From: Candidatus Wolframiiraptor sinensis
GTDB lineage: Archaea; Thermoproteota; Nitrososphaeria_A; Caldarchaeales; Wolframiiraptoraceae
Length of the DNA: 64,000 bases
Assembly (NCBI GenBank): GCA_023268255.1
Contig: JALNJX010000004.1
Location: forward strand, 105,115-169,114
Reading direction: 5' to 3'
Shown: piece after piece, positions 25,789-33,523 of the stretch
Layout of the letters: each line of letters starts with the position of its first letter
Numbering within the stretch: the first letter of the stretch is position 1
Position numbers and translations under genes: made by a program
Notes under the pieces: generated by a model
Databases searched by the model: none
Told to the model about the DNA's origin: nothing
Seen by the model: only the letters and a program-made list of their open reading frames with translations

Positions 25789-26333
25789 CTAGAAGTGGCC
25801 GCTCATCAGCTTTAGGACGTCTTCCAGTGAGGTGGCTGGGCCGAGCTCGAGCCTCGTGTCCAAAGCATAGAGCTTGAAGATGTATCTATGGGGTTTTCCG
25901 GGCGGCGGGCATGGGCCGCCGTATCCGATCCTCCCGAAATCATTCACGCCTTGCATAATTCCTCCGGAAGCTCCTCTAGCGGCTTAACCCCCTCCTCGAG
26001 CCTATTCGCATCCGCGGGCATATTGTAGATTATCCAGTGAGTGAAGGTTCCTCCGGGAGCATCCGGATCCTCCATTATCAGTATGAAGCTTCTGGTCTCG
26101 GGCGGATAACCCCTCCACTGGAGAGGCGGGGAGATATCGAGGCCATCACAAGTATATTTTTCCGGAATTCTCTCGCCATCGCCGAAGGCCGGGCTCTCGA
26201 GAATGAATCTTCGGATGCTCGTAGTGGTTGTGAGAGGTTTTCCAGAGATCTCGGGCTGCGTGAAATAGACAGTCATGCTAACGATGGCCACCAATATGAC
26301 CGCGATTACTAGCGCTATCCGGAGGCCCTTCAT
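25789..26333 (-). pseudogene. Frameshifted PEBP (YbhB/YbcL) family protein with membrane anchor
   Basis: The first frame (from ATG 26333, 129 codons) has an N-terminal hydrophobic anchor (residues 4-24) and the PEBP core: ILESPAFGDGERIPEKYTCD, ISPPLQWRG and IMEDPDAPGGTFTHWIIYNM. It ends at 25944 after EELPEEL. The rest of the family is intact in another frame: [20 protein letters not shown], then [15 protein letters not shown], ending MSGHF at 25789. The two overlap near 25955-25965, in CCGGAGGAATTATGC. A single indel would restore a protein of about 180 residues. It lies 45 bases after L23 inside the ribosomal cluster. Confidence 0.85.
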
Positions 26334-26378
26334 CCAATGATAATGCTCTGGCGAGGGGCTATAATCTTTGCTGGAGGG

Positions 26379-26639
26379 CTAGAGTATTCCGAGCTCGACT
26401 GCGAGGTCTGCTGCTTTGTATTCTGGGCTGAGCTTTACGTAGGCCTTCTTCTCGCCCCTCGGCGTAATCATCGTATTCACCTTCTCCACCTTCACGCCAT
26501 ACAGCTCTTCTACGGCCCTTTTGACATCCGCCTTCGTGGCCCTCAAATCCACTATGAAAGTGAGCTTATTCTCCTTCTCGATGAGCGAGACCGCGTCCTG
26601 CGTTATCACGATCCTCTTGATCACTTCCGATGACCTCAT
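26379..26639 (-). CDS. rpl23: Ribosomal protein L23
   Basis: Archaeal uL23 of 86 residues, located at the exit of the large-subunit tunnel where targeting factors dock. The sequence [20 protein letters not shown] and [20 protein letters not shown] is diagnostic. ATG 26639 overlaps the L4 stop by four bases, so the L4-L23 pair is translationally coupled as in other archaea. Confidence 0.98.
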   Translation of the reverse strand: MRSSEVIKRIVITQDAVSLIEKENKLTFIVDLRATKADVKRAVEELYGVKVEKVNTMITPRGEKKAYVKLSPEYKAADLAVELGIL

Positions 26640-27472
26640 GCCAGACCACCCAGAATCTTTTCATCCAGCTTTTCCAGGGCTGATTTTGTCCATATCGTGA
26701 GCCTCCCGGGCACGGCGCCGGGCGCCAAGTGCAGAACGCTCAGATCCTTCAACTTCACGACATCTACTCCCGGAATGTTCTCCGCGGCCTCTTCGATTCC
26801 CTGATCCTCGAGTATCACTATTAGTGGGCCGACCCTCCGCTTATACCTTCGGCCCCTCCGCTTGCCCTTCCCAGCCCTGATCTTCTTCTCCTTGCATCGT
26901 TCCAGCTCCTCGCCGAGGCCGATCTTCTCGAGGAATTCTCTAACCTCCCTAGTCCTCGCGATCGACTGAAGCGCGTCATCGACGACTATTGGAAGCGCCA
27001 TGTCCTCGGGAATTCTATGGCCTCTCGCCTTAACCGCCTCACGGCTTCCCGTGAAGGCCACCGCGACAGCCAACGCGGCCCTCTTCTCCTTCTCATTAAG
27101 ATCCTTGTGAATCTTCTTCTCTGGCACCGGCGGATGACCTGGTCTGCCGCCCACGGCCGAGTTCACCATTCCGCCAGCCCAAGCCTTTCCAGTGCCATGA
27201 GCTCTTATTCTAGAGACCCTGGCGATGCCATGGCCAGCTCCAAGGGACTCGACAGAATACTTGTGGCCGGATCCCTTGAATGCGCCCTTGGGCTGGAGAA
27301 CGTGGGTTTGGAGGTGTATGAAGGCTCTCCAGACCAGATCCTCCCGAAGCGGGGCTAGAAATGTCTTGGGGAGTGTGATCTCGCCAACCCTATTTCCGGC
27401 TAGATCTAGGATGGGCACCTTTCTCTCGCCCGCCCTAGAGGCATTCATCAGCAGCTCGACCAGTAAGCTCAT
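26636..27472 (-). CDS. rpl4: Ribosomal protein L4
   Basis: Archaeal/eukaryotic-type uL4 of 278 residues. The tunnel-lining loop [20 protein letters not shown] and [17 protein letters not shown] lies at about residues 65-115. It is followed by the archaeal core with [17 protein letters not shown] and a Lys/Arg-rich insert, ending with the [20 protein letters not shown] region. The gene is separated from L3 by a plus-strand HEPN gene, so it needs a promoter in that interval. Confidence 0.98.
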   Translation of the reverse strand: MSLLVELLMNASRAGERKVPILDLAGNRVGEITLPKTFLAPLREDLVWRAFIHLQTHVLQPKGAFKGSGHKYSVESLGAGHGIARVSRIRAHGTGKAWAGGMVNSAVGGRPGHPPVPEKKIHKDLNEKEKRAALAVAVAFTGSREAVKARGHRIPEDMALPIVVDDALQSIARTREVREFLEKIGLGEELERCKEKKIRAGKGKRRGRRYKRRVGPLIVILEDQGIEEAAENIPGVDVVKLKDLSVLHLAPGAVPGRLTIWTKSALEKLDEKILGGLA

Positions 27473-27608
27473 TCCAGGCTCCTAGCCCGCAAAACCCATA
27501 TTTAAGGTGTCTTTGAGAGGCGGCCGCCGAGCTCCCATCACCATTCAAAGCGCTCATGGAAAATGTTATATCCGCATTTTGAGGAATTCTTACGAGAACC
27601 GGGGATCC

Positions 27609-28037
27609 TTGCTTAATGAATTTAAGTATTCGCGGTGGATAAGGGCTGCTTGTCAAGCCCTGGAGTCCGCGAAGGCCGATCTCTCGCGGGGAGAGTATAA
27701 CTGGTCATGCTTTAAGGCGGAGCAAGCCGCTGAGTGCGCTCTGAAGGGTCTTCTAAAGGGGCTTGGAATACTCTATGATACGCATAGCTTGACGAGGATG
27801 CTCGCGGGCCTGCCGAAGGACTTGGACTCATCCAGTATAACGAAGGCGGTGAGCGAGCTGGATAAGCTCTTTCTGCCGACGAGGTATCCGGATGCATGGG
27901 TGGAGGGTGTACCCTCAAACTACTACACGAGGCAGAATGCGAGGGCAGCGATAAGCTATGCTATGATGATAATCAAGTGGGTTGAGGATGCCTGGAGCTC
28001 GCTCAAGAGGCAGGAGCGGCGAATAACTGGAACCTAA
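27609..28037 (+). CDS. HEPN domain protein without partner
   Basis: Helical HEPN protein of about 142 residues. It begins LNEFKYSRWIRAACQALESA, then DLSRGEYNWSCFKAEQAAE, and ends with PTRYPDAWVEG and a long helix. It closely parallels the HEPN protein at 62912-63346, which sits next to a nucleotidyltransferase; here no such partner is adjacent. The frame is open upstream to 27507, but homology to the other copy starts at TTG 27609, about 40 bases after the TATA-like gttatatcc. No Arg-x4-6-His ribonuclease motif is visible. It lies between L3 and L4 on the opposite strand and overlaps the L3 3' end by four bases. Confidence 0.85.
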   Translation: MLNEFKYSRWIRAACQALESAKADLSRGEYNWSCFKAEQAAECALKGLLKGLGILYDTHSLTRMLAGLPKDLDSSSITKAVSELDKLFLPTRYPDAWVEGVPSNYYTRQNARAAISYAMMIIKWVEDAWSSLKRQERRITGT

Positions 28038-29014
28038 ACCGGGATCCCTGCATATATCAGTTGCGGCGGCTCTATTGCCGGCGGAGGCCTAGCCGGCGCA
28101 CGGAGGACTATCGGCCTCTTCGGCGTTCCCGGAACAGTTCCCTCAAGCAGTATATACGTCGTTCTTATAATGCCGAAGTGGGGGAACCCGCCCTTCGGCG
28201 TGACCTTTGATCCATCATCTCCTATCGCGAGTATACGCTTATTGAACTCCGTTCTCCTATGGTATCCCAGCTGGCCCGGCCTTGGCACGGTGTATGGGAC
28301 GTAGCCGGGAGTTCTGCTGCCGATGGCTCCGACGACCCGCCTGCCTTTCCTCTTCTTCCTCGGCAGAATCGAGACTCCCCAGCGCTTCACGACGCCGGCG
28401 AATCCCTTGCCCTTCGTCACAGCGATGACGTCTATGAAGTCTCCCGGCTTGAAGACTTCATTCACCCTGATCTCCTGGCCCAGCTTCGAGATCGCGTAGT
28501 CTACCGCCTTCTCCACGTCTCCGCCGATCTTAATCTCTAATATATCCGGCTTCTTTTTCGAGAGGCCCGCTTGCTTGGGGAATGCTGCGGCGATTATCCT
28601 GATCTCCGCGATCTCTCTTCGCAGCGACTCGAGCCTCCTTAGGTCCTCCTCGTTCGGCTTCCAGTTCGAGGTCTTCCTGCTCATTAGGTCCGCTGGAGCC
28701 TTGCTACTCCAGACTCTCACGAGCTCCCTCAGGGCATTATTCTCCTCAGCGTATGCTACTAGGCCCGCCACGAGCATCGGCGGAGCAACTATGACCGTAG
28801 CCACTTTGGCGACCTCCTGGCCCTGCGTCGGAGAATTGGGGGTCGTGTCCACGTAATATGCTGTGAGGTGCCCAGCCTTGTAGCCCAGGAAGCCGAGGGG
28901 CTTCGGCTCGCCCTCATATGGCGGCCAATATTTCACTCTGGGAACGAGGCGGCTAGCCCTGCATCTGGGCAGGAAGGCGAGTGAGCCCGTTTTCGGCCTT
29001 GAGTCCTTGACCAT
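28034..29014 (-). CDS. rpl3: Ribosomal protein L3
   Basis: Archaeal uL3 of 326 residues with LAFLPRCRASRLVPRVKYWP at the N-terminus, then FLGYKAGHLTAYYVDTTPNS. Later, KGKGFAGVVKRWGV and PGQLGYHRRTEFNKRILAIG form the conserved central and peptidyl-transferase-proximal extensions. It is the first gene of the S10-type cluster here. Downstream on its strand is the interval holding the opposite-strand HEPN gene, then L4. Confidence 0.98.
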   Translation of the reverse strand: MVKDSRPKTGSLAFLPRCRASRLVPRVKYWPPYEGEPKPLGFLGYKAGHLTAYYVDTTPNSPTQGQEVAKVATVIVAPPMLVAGLVAYAEENNALRELVRVWSSKAPADLMSRKTSNWKPNEEDLRRLESLRREIAEIRIIAAAFPKQAGLSKKKPDILEIKIGGDVEKAVDYAISKLGQEIRVNEVFKPGDFIDVIAVTKGKGFAGVVKRWGVSILPRKKRKGRRVVGAIGSRTPGYVPYTVPRPGQLGYHRRTEFNKRILAIGDDGSKVTPKGGFPHFGIIRTTYILLEGTVPGTPKRPIVLRAPARPPPAIEPPQLIYAGIPV

Positions 29015-29118
29015 CCTCTATCTCCCACATAGCCCGAGGATTCCAAGATATAAGCCTAATCCCGGAATCCTTTCCGCGAATTCTGCTTAAATAGAGGGCT
29101 GGAGAAATATGACGTGCC

Positions 29119-29604
29119 ATGGCCGCTAGGGAGCTTTCCGTGACTCGCGAGATAATCGAGTTGATCAGGAGGCCGAGCGTTGTCGGCCTCGCCACCCACA
29201 GGCATCTCCCGCATGAGCGCGCAATATACATGAGGCATGGTAGATGCGGCTTCGCGATCGATGTGCTGGTCGATGAGGGCGGCACCAGAAAGCTCTACTC
29301 GATTCTCGTGGAGGCGGAGGCGAACATCAAGAACGAGATAAAGATCGAGTCATTGATGAAGCTGGGAGGAGTAATCCGGTATCAGCTCTCCGAGAAGACG
29401 AATGATGGATTTAGGATGATGAGGAGGGAGCTCGAGTACAGGGATGGCGAGGAGCTATTCCATCAAGTTGACCTCGTGAGATCCGCGTTTTACGAGAAGT
29501 ATAGGGAGCTTAAGGCGAGGGCGGGCGTCGGGCCCGCGAAGATCGAGGAGGAGATTTTTCACCAGGTTGGAATCGGGCCTGAGGAGCTGCTGCTGGGAGT
29601 ATAG
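29119..29604 (+). CDS. Conserved-looking hypothetical protein (161 residues)
   Basis: Soluble mixed alpha/beta protein of 161 residues. The first half has THRHLPHERAIYMRHGRCGF followed by strands FAIDVLVDEG and LYSILVEAEANIKNEI; the second half is helical and charged, with two FHQV repeats (EELFHQVDLVR and EEIFHQVGIG). No family recognised. It lies divergent from L3, and its stop is four bases before the asparagine-synthase-like gene, so the two form an operon. Confidence 0.7.
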   Translation: MAARELSVTREIIELIRRPSVVGLATHRHLPHERAIYMRHGRCGFAIDVLVDEGGTRKLYSILVEAEANIKNEIKIESLMKLGGVIRYQLSEKTNDGFRMMRRELEYRDGEELFHQVDLVRSAFYEKYRELKARAGVGPAKIEEEIFHQVGIGPEELLLGV

Positions 29605-29608
29605 CCTG

Positions 29609-30883
29609 ATGATAGGGCTCGCGGTGGCCAAGAGAGCCGAGGAAGCGAGAAGCATCGCCGAGAGCATCGCGGCCGCGCAGAGATACAGGCTTACCAGGCC
29701 GCATAGGCTGATCGAGATCGAGACCGTGATGGGATTCGCGTGCGTGGCCGCGAGGGAGGGAGAGATTCTCGAGAAGAGTGATAGGCTGATCGCGTGCGCC
29801 CATTATCCACCCCTAGATGAGAGCCGCCTCGAGAAGTTATTGGAGTCGGAGGATCACGTGAGGTCGCTGAGGGGCCTCGACCAATTCTTCTCCGGCGTCA
29901 TCATCGATCGAGAGAGTATCATGCTATTCAGGGATCATGTTGGCCACATGCCACTAGGATACGCGAAGACCGCTAAGGCTCTCACAGCGGCCTTAAGCAG
30001 ATCGGCGCTTGGGCCGGCCGCAAAAACCCTAGAGCCGGGCCACATGCTAATTCTGAACTCATTCGGCTCCAAGATAATCAGGTGGTATGATCCCGCGCCA
30101 TGGGCGATGAGTAGCCCGAGGGAGCTCGCCGAGAGGTTGATGAGCACCGCCGAGAAGTATCTCCCAGATCAGGTCTTCCTCGGCTTCTCCGGGGGGCTCG
30201 ATAGCTCGATCCTCGCGCATCTAGCAGCTCTACTGGGCAGAAGAGTTAAGGGGATTACAGTGGCGATGAGGGGAAGCCTCGATTATCTATGGGCACGCGA
30301 GGCGGCAGATCTTCTAGGAATCGAACTCGAGATCTTGGAGCCCCATGACGCGGAGCTAGCCGAGGCCGCGAGTCTCCTGTTAAGCCATCTTCCGAGAGCC
30401 GGGCTCATGGATCTCTCGATAGGTTCGATAGTGCTTCTTGCCGCTAGGAGGGGTCGAGGCATGCTCGTCGTCGGGCAGGGTGCTGATGAGCTCTTCGGCG
30501 GCTACTGGAGATACGAGAAAGCCGTGCTCGAGGGCGGTATCGAGGCAGCGGCCGAGCTAATGAGAAGAGATGTCGAGATGATCCACGAGAAGAATCTGGT
30601 GAGGGATGAGCTTGCGGCCGCTCTCGCCGGATCCCAGTTGCTCGCGCCCTATGTCGCTAAATCCATTTATGAGGTCGCCCTCTCAATCGACCCAAGTCTC
30701 AAGCTGAGGATCTTGGATGGCAGGGTTATCAGGAAGTGGATTCTCAGGAAGGCCGCCGAGATTCTCGGGATCCCGATGGGGATTCTCGAGAAGCCGAAGA
30801 AGGCCGCGCAATATAGCTCGGGCATCCAGAAGAGGCTCGGGAAGATATTGGCTGAGAAAAAGATGGGGTTGAGGATTGTTTAG
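29609..30883 (+). CDS. Asparagine synthase-like PP-loop protein lacking the N-terminal Cys
   Basis: Protein of 424 residues. The C-terminal half is the asparagine synthetase B synthetase domain: PP-loop FSGGLDSS (193-200), GQGADELFGGY later, and RKAAEILGIP near the end. The N-terminal half is Ntn-like in layout (YPPLDESRLEKLL, FRDHVGHMPLGY) but lacks the catalytic Cys2 of glutamine-using AsnB, so it may use ammonia or make another amide/lactam bond. The open frame extends to 29567, but ATG 29609, five bases after the upstream stop, gives the coherent start MIGLAVAKRAEEAR. Confidence 0.82.
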   Translation: MIGLAVAKRAEEARSIAESIAAAQRYRLTRPHRLIEIETVMGFACVAAREGEILEKSDRLIACAHYPPLDESRLEKLLESEDHVRSLRGLDQFFSGVIIDRESIMLFRDHVGHMPLGYAKTAKALTAALSRSALGPAAKTLEPGHMLILNSFGSKIIRWYDPAPWAMSSPRELAERLMSTAEKYLPDQVFLGFSGGLDSSILAHLAALLGRRVKGITVAMRGSLDYLWAREAADLLGIELEILEPHDAELAEAASLLLSHLPRAGLMDLSIGSIVLLAARRGRGMLVVGQGADELFGGYWRYEKAVLEGGIEAAAELMRRDVEMIHEKNLVRDELAAALAGSQLLAPYVAKSIYEVALSIDPSLKLRILDGRVIRKWILRKAAEILGIPMGILEKPKKAAQYSSGIQKRLGKILAEKKMGLRIV

Positions 30884-31000
30884 GGCGGAGACTCCTTCTC
30901 CTTCTTCTTTTTCGCGGATTTCTTGCAGCAGGGAGCCATGGCCCTGCTTTCATAGTGCCGGGTGTTAAGCATTTCCCGGGCTCGAGCGCAGGGATAATAC

Positions 31001-31570
31001 GTGGTTATTCGCCAGATCTCTCTGATGCTCTCGGTAGAGGGGCTTGCGAGGATCCATGATGCCGTTGTAAGGCTTAAGGAGCTTAGGAGAACCGGCTGGC
31101 TCAAGAGGGGCGTGAGGAATCCAGAGAGCGTTGCTGCCCACTGCTACGCCGTCGCCGTGCTCTCGATGATCTTGGCAGATCTCATGGACCTCGACGCGGC
31201 GGAGGCGATGAGAATAGCTCTGATACATGATCTACCGGAAGCCTTCATCGGAGATCTTACTCCAAGAGAGAAGGAGAGGATCGGGGATCTGGGGGAGAGG
31301 GAGGCGGAGGTGATCATGGAGATGGCCAAAGCTCTTCCCGACGAGGCCGCCGAGAAACTTATTGATGCTTGGAGGAAGTATTCTGAGGGGTCGAGCGAAA
31401 CCGCGAGGCTCGTTAGGGACGTGGATAAGCTCGAGATGGGCCTTCAAGCCCTCAGCTACATAAAATCCGGATACGCTGGGGCGTGGGAGATCTACGAGTC
31501 CGCTTTGAGGGAGATTAGGAGCCCGGAGCTCAGGGGGCTTTTAATGAGGATGGCGGAGGGCTTAGCTTAA
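31001..31570 (+). CDS. HD domain 5'-deoxynucleotidase-like protein (YfbR/HDDC2 type)
   Basis: Protein of 189 residues with the HD signature: AAHCYAVAVLSMIL (first His), ALIHDLPEAFIGDLTP (His-Asp plus the family's EAFIGD) and a late Asp in VRDVDKLEMGLQAL. This matches 5'-deoxynucleotidases that remove phosphate from dNMPs. Starts at GTG 31001 or ATG 31025 (MLSVEGLARIHD) are possible. It is followed by the primase large subunit 29 bases on, linking nucleotide pool and DNA replication genes. Confidence 0.87.
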   Translation: MVIRQISLMLSVEGLARIHDAVVRLKELRRTGWLKRGVRNPESVAAHCYAVAVLSMILADLMDLDAAEAMRIALIHDLPEAFIGDLTPREKERIGDLGEREAEVIMEMAKALPDEAAEKLIDAWRKYSEGSSETARLVRDVDKLEMGLQALSYIKSGYAGAWEIYESALREIRSPELRGLLMRMAEGLA

Positions 31571-31599
31571 TAGCTGCACCCCAGCAATCTTGACCGTAG

Positions 31600-32775
31600 A
31601 TGGCCTCGATTAAGGGGCTCTCGATAACCGCCAGATACCCGTTCCTGCCTGAGGCTAGGCGGAGGCTCGCGGAGTATGGGATAACCCTCGAGAGCTTCAA
31701 TGATCCGGCTTACCTGAAGGTCGTCGAGAGGGCGAAGAGAAGGATCCTCGAGGCGATCGAGCGCGGCGATGAGATTGAGCTCTCCGGCCTCTCAGATGAT
31801 GACTTCATCGAGCTGGCATCATTCCCGCTCTCAATCGCGATGATAGCAGCAATGGGCGATAAGAGACTCGCGAGGAGATTTGCTCTCGCGACCGCCTCCC
31901 TCACGATCAAGCTACTCGAGTCAGAGGATCCGGAATGGAGGGATGAGATAGTTCTCAAGATCGCGCGGGATGTCTTCAGCATGGATGTTAGGCAGGATGC
32001 GAGGGTCATAGGCGGCGTATCCTACGGCTACTCGCTGGGCTTGAGGGATTACCTGAGGGGCGCTCTCGCATTCAATAGGCCGGAGTGGAAGCTCGTGAAC
32101 CGGGTCGTCGAGCGCGGGAGAGTCCTCGTAACATCCCATGAGCTCATCAGGCTTTTGAAGGATCGCGTGATGGAGCACGTCTTATCCCTGATAGAGAGGG
32201 TTGGGAAGATTGGAGCGCTTCCCGGGCCGGTTGAGGAAGCGATCAAGGAGATAAGGGGGAAGATGCCGGCCGCGGTGGAGCTCGAGCTGGACGCTGTTAA
32301 AACTGGGCCGGAGACTTGGCCGCCGTGCATGAGGGCCATAGCCGATAAGCTCATGGCCGGAGAGAACATAAGCCACTTCGCAAACTTCTCCTTCGCCGCA
32401 TTCCTCTCGAACATAGGGTTTGAGCCCCACGAGATAATCAGGTTCTACGCGAATAGGCCGGACTTCAATGAGAGGATCGCGAGATATCAGGTTGAGCATA
32501 TAGCCGGCCTAAGGGGCAGCAGGACGAGGTATACGGCTCCGAGCTGCAGCACGATGAAGACCAATGGCCTGTGCGTGAAGGATGGCGCTCTATGCGGCGG
32601 CGTCAGGAGCCCGCTAGCCTATTATAGGAGGGCCATTAGGAGGATGAAGAAGCTTGATAAGGATAAGGATGAGGTGGGAGAGGAACGCGGAGAAGCTGGC
32701 GGCGAGGCTATCAGAGGTTCTGGCGCCGATGGGGATAATGCCGGTCATCAACAGGTCTCAGATAATCTTGGATGA
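31600..32775 (+). CDS. priL: DNA primase large subunit
   Basis: Archaeal PriL of up to 391 residues, the regulatory Fe-S subunit of primase. The four cysteines of the 4Fe-4S cluster are seen at 243 (WPPCMRAI), 316 (APSCSTMK), 325 (NGLCVKDG) and 332 (ALCGGVR). FANFSFAAFLSNIGFEPHEI and QVEHIAGLRGSRTRYTAPSC are typical. The natural end is probably near RRAIRRMKK; the last 40 residues are charged and overlap the next gene, so they may be spurious read-through. PriS lies 8 kb downstream. Confidence 0.95.
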   Translation: MASIKGLSITARYPFLPEARRRLAEYGITLESFNDPAYLKVVERAKRRILEAIERGDEIELSGLSDDDFIELASFPLSIAMIAAMGDKRLARRFALATASLTIKLLESEDPEWRDEIVLKIARDVFSMDVRQDARVIGGVSYGYSLGLRDYLRGALAFNRPEWKLVNRVVERGRVLVTSHELIRLLKDRVMEHVLSLIERVGKIGALPGPVEEAIKEIRGKMPAAVELELDAVKTGPETWPPCMRAIADKLMAGENISHFANFSFAAFLSNIGFEPHEIIRFYANRPDFNERIARYQVEHIAGLRGSRTRYTAPSCSTMKTNGLCVKDGALCGGVRSPLAYYRRAIRRMKKLDKDKDEVGEERGEAGGEAIRGSGADGDNAGHQQVSDNLG

Positions 32776-33022
32776 TAGCTTCGCCGGCGGCTCGCTGGAT
32801 GTGGATGGGATAGCCAAGCTCACCGCGAGAACGCTACTTGATCTCGGGATAAAGTTTCGCGGAATAACGAGCTCCGAGAGCGAGGTCGTGGTCGAGGATG
32901 AGGAGTCGGGAGAGGGAGGGAGCCGCGGCCCGAGCTTCTTCATCTGCCCACACTGCGGCTTCATAACCCCCTACGAGGAGGAGTATTGGAATCACGTAAG
33001 GATACACTACATCGGCTTCTAG
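32654..33022 (+). CDS. Small protein with C-terminal C2H2-type zinc finger
   Basis: Protein of up to 122 residues overlapping the 3' end of priL by about 120 bases. Residues 1-85 are mixed alpha/beta (AEKLAARLSEVLAPMGIMPV, then AKLTARTLLDLGIKF); the C-terminus has ICPHCGFITPYEEEYWNHVRIHY, a zinc finger with Cys-x2-Cys and His-x3-His. ATG 32669 (MRWERNAEK) is an alternative start. It is translated in a different frame from priL, so the overlap is notable. Role unknown; nucleic-acid binding is possible. Confidence 0.75.
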   Translation: MIRIRMRWERNAEKLAARLSEVLAPMGIMPVINRSQIILDDSFAGGSLDVDGIAKLTARTLLDLGIKFRGITSSESEVVVEDEESGEGGSRGPSFFICPHCGFITPYEEEYWNHVRIHYIGF

Positions 33023-33108
33023 GGTTTCTTTAACTTCGCAGCTAAGCTCCTCCAGTAATCCCAGTCCACAAACCCGTATACCTCTTTGACGGCGTTCTCG
33101 TCTATCGC

Positions 33109-33519
33109 CTACACAGCTAATCCACCGAGCTTCTCGATCGCGATGCTCGCGATCGTCCTGAATGGTAGGCCAGCCGTCCTAGCTGCGCGCATCACCACAA
33201 ATGTGCAGGACCTTATGAGGTCCCAATCCACCGAGCCGATCTCCCTCTCAATAAGCTTCGCCAAGTCTCCGAGGTCGCTGAAATAGTCCCTCAAGTCCCT
33301 CTCTATCTCGGGCACGCTTGTGAGAGTATTTTTGGACAGTGATAGGATCCTGTGAGCGAAAGCCTCCACGTGCGCGATCCTCCAGTTTATCGCGATCAGC
33401 TTCGATGGAGAGACAATGTCCTCAAGCCTTCTAATCCTCTCCTCGAGCTCATGGAGCTTCTCCGAGAGCTCTACTCGAAGCCTCTTAACCTCCCCGATCA
33501 CTCCTTCCTCAGATGCCAA
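33109..33519 (-). CDS. Coiled-coil protein, apparently interrupted by an in-frame amber codon
   Basis: Protein of 136 residues with an N-terminal coiled coil (VKRLRVELSEKLHELEERIR) and a helical C-terminal half. The frame stops at TAG 33109-33111 but continues in phase for 29 coding-like codons (AIDENAVKEVYGFVDWDYWR, then LAAKLKKP) to TAG 33019-33021, where it meets the convergent zinc-finger gene. The longer product would be 166 residues. The TTG start 33519 lies four bases after the SufB stop; GTG 33501 is an alternative. Family not recognised. It is the last gene of the LigD-PE, SufC, SufB run. Confidence 0.65.
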   Translation of the reverse strand: MASEEGVIGEVKRLRVELSEKLHELEERIRRLEDIVSPSKLIAINWRIAHVEAFAHRILSLSKNTLTSVPEIERDLRDYFSDLGDLAKLIEREIGSVDWDLIRSCTFVVMRAARTAGLPFRTIASIAIEKLGGLAV

Positions 33520-33523
33520 GCTC

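Noticed and set aside
30880..31104. Minus-strand 74-codon frame ending in a Lys-rich tail with a CCKK motif
   Set aside because: It lies mostly over the promoter and start of the HD gene; only the last 19 codons look protein-like and no family is recognisable.
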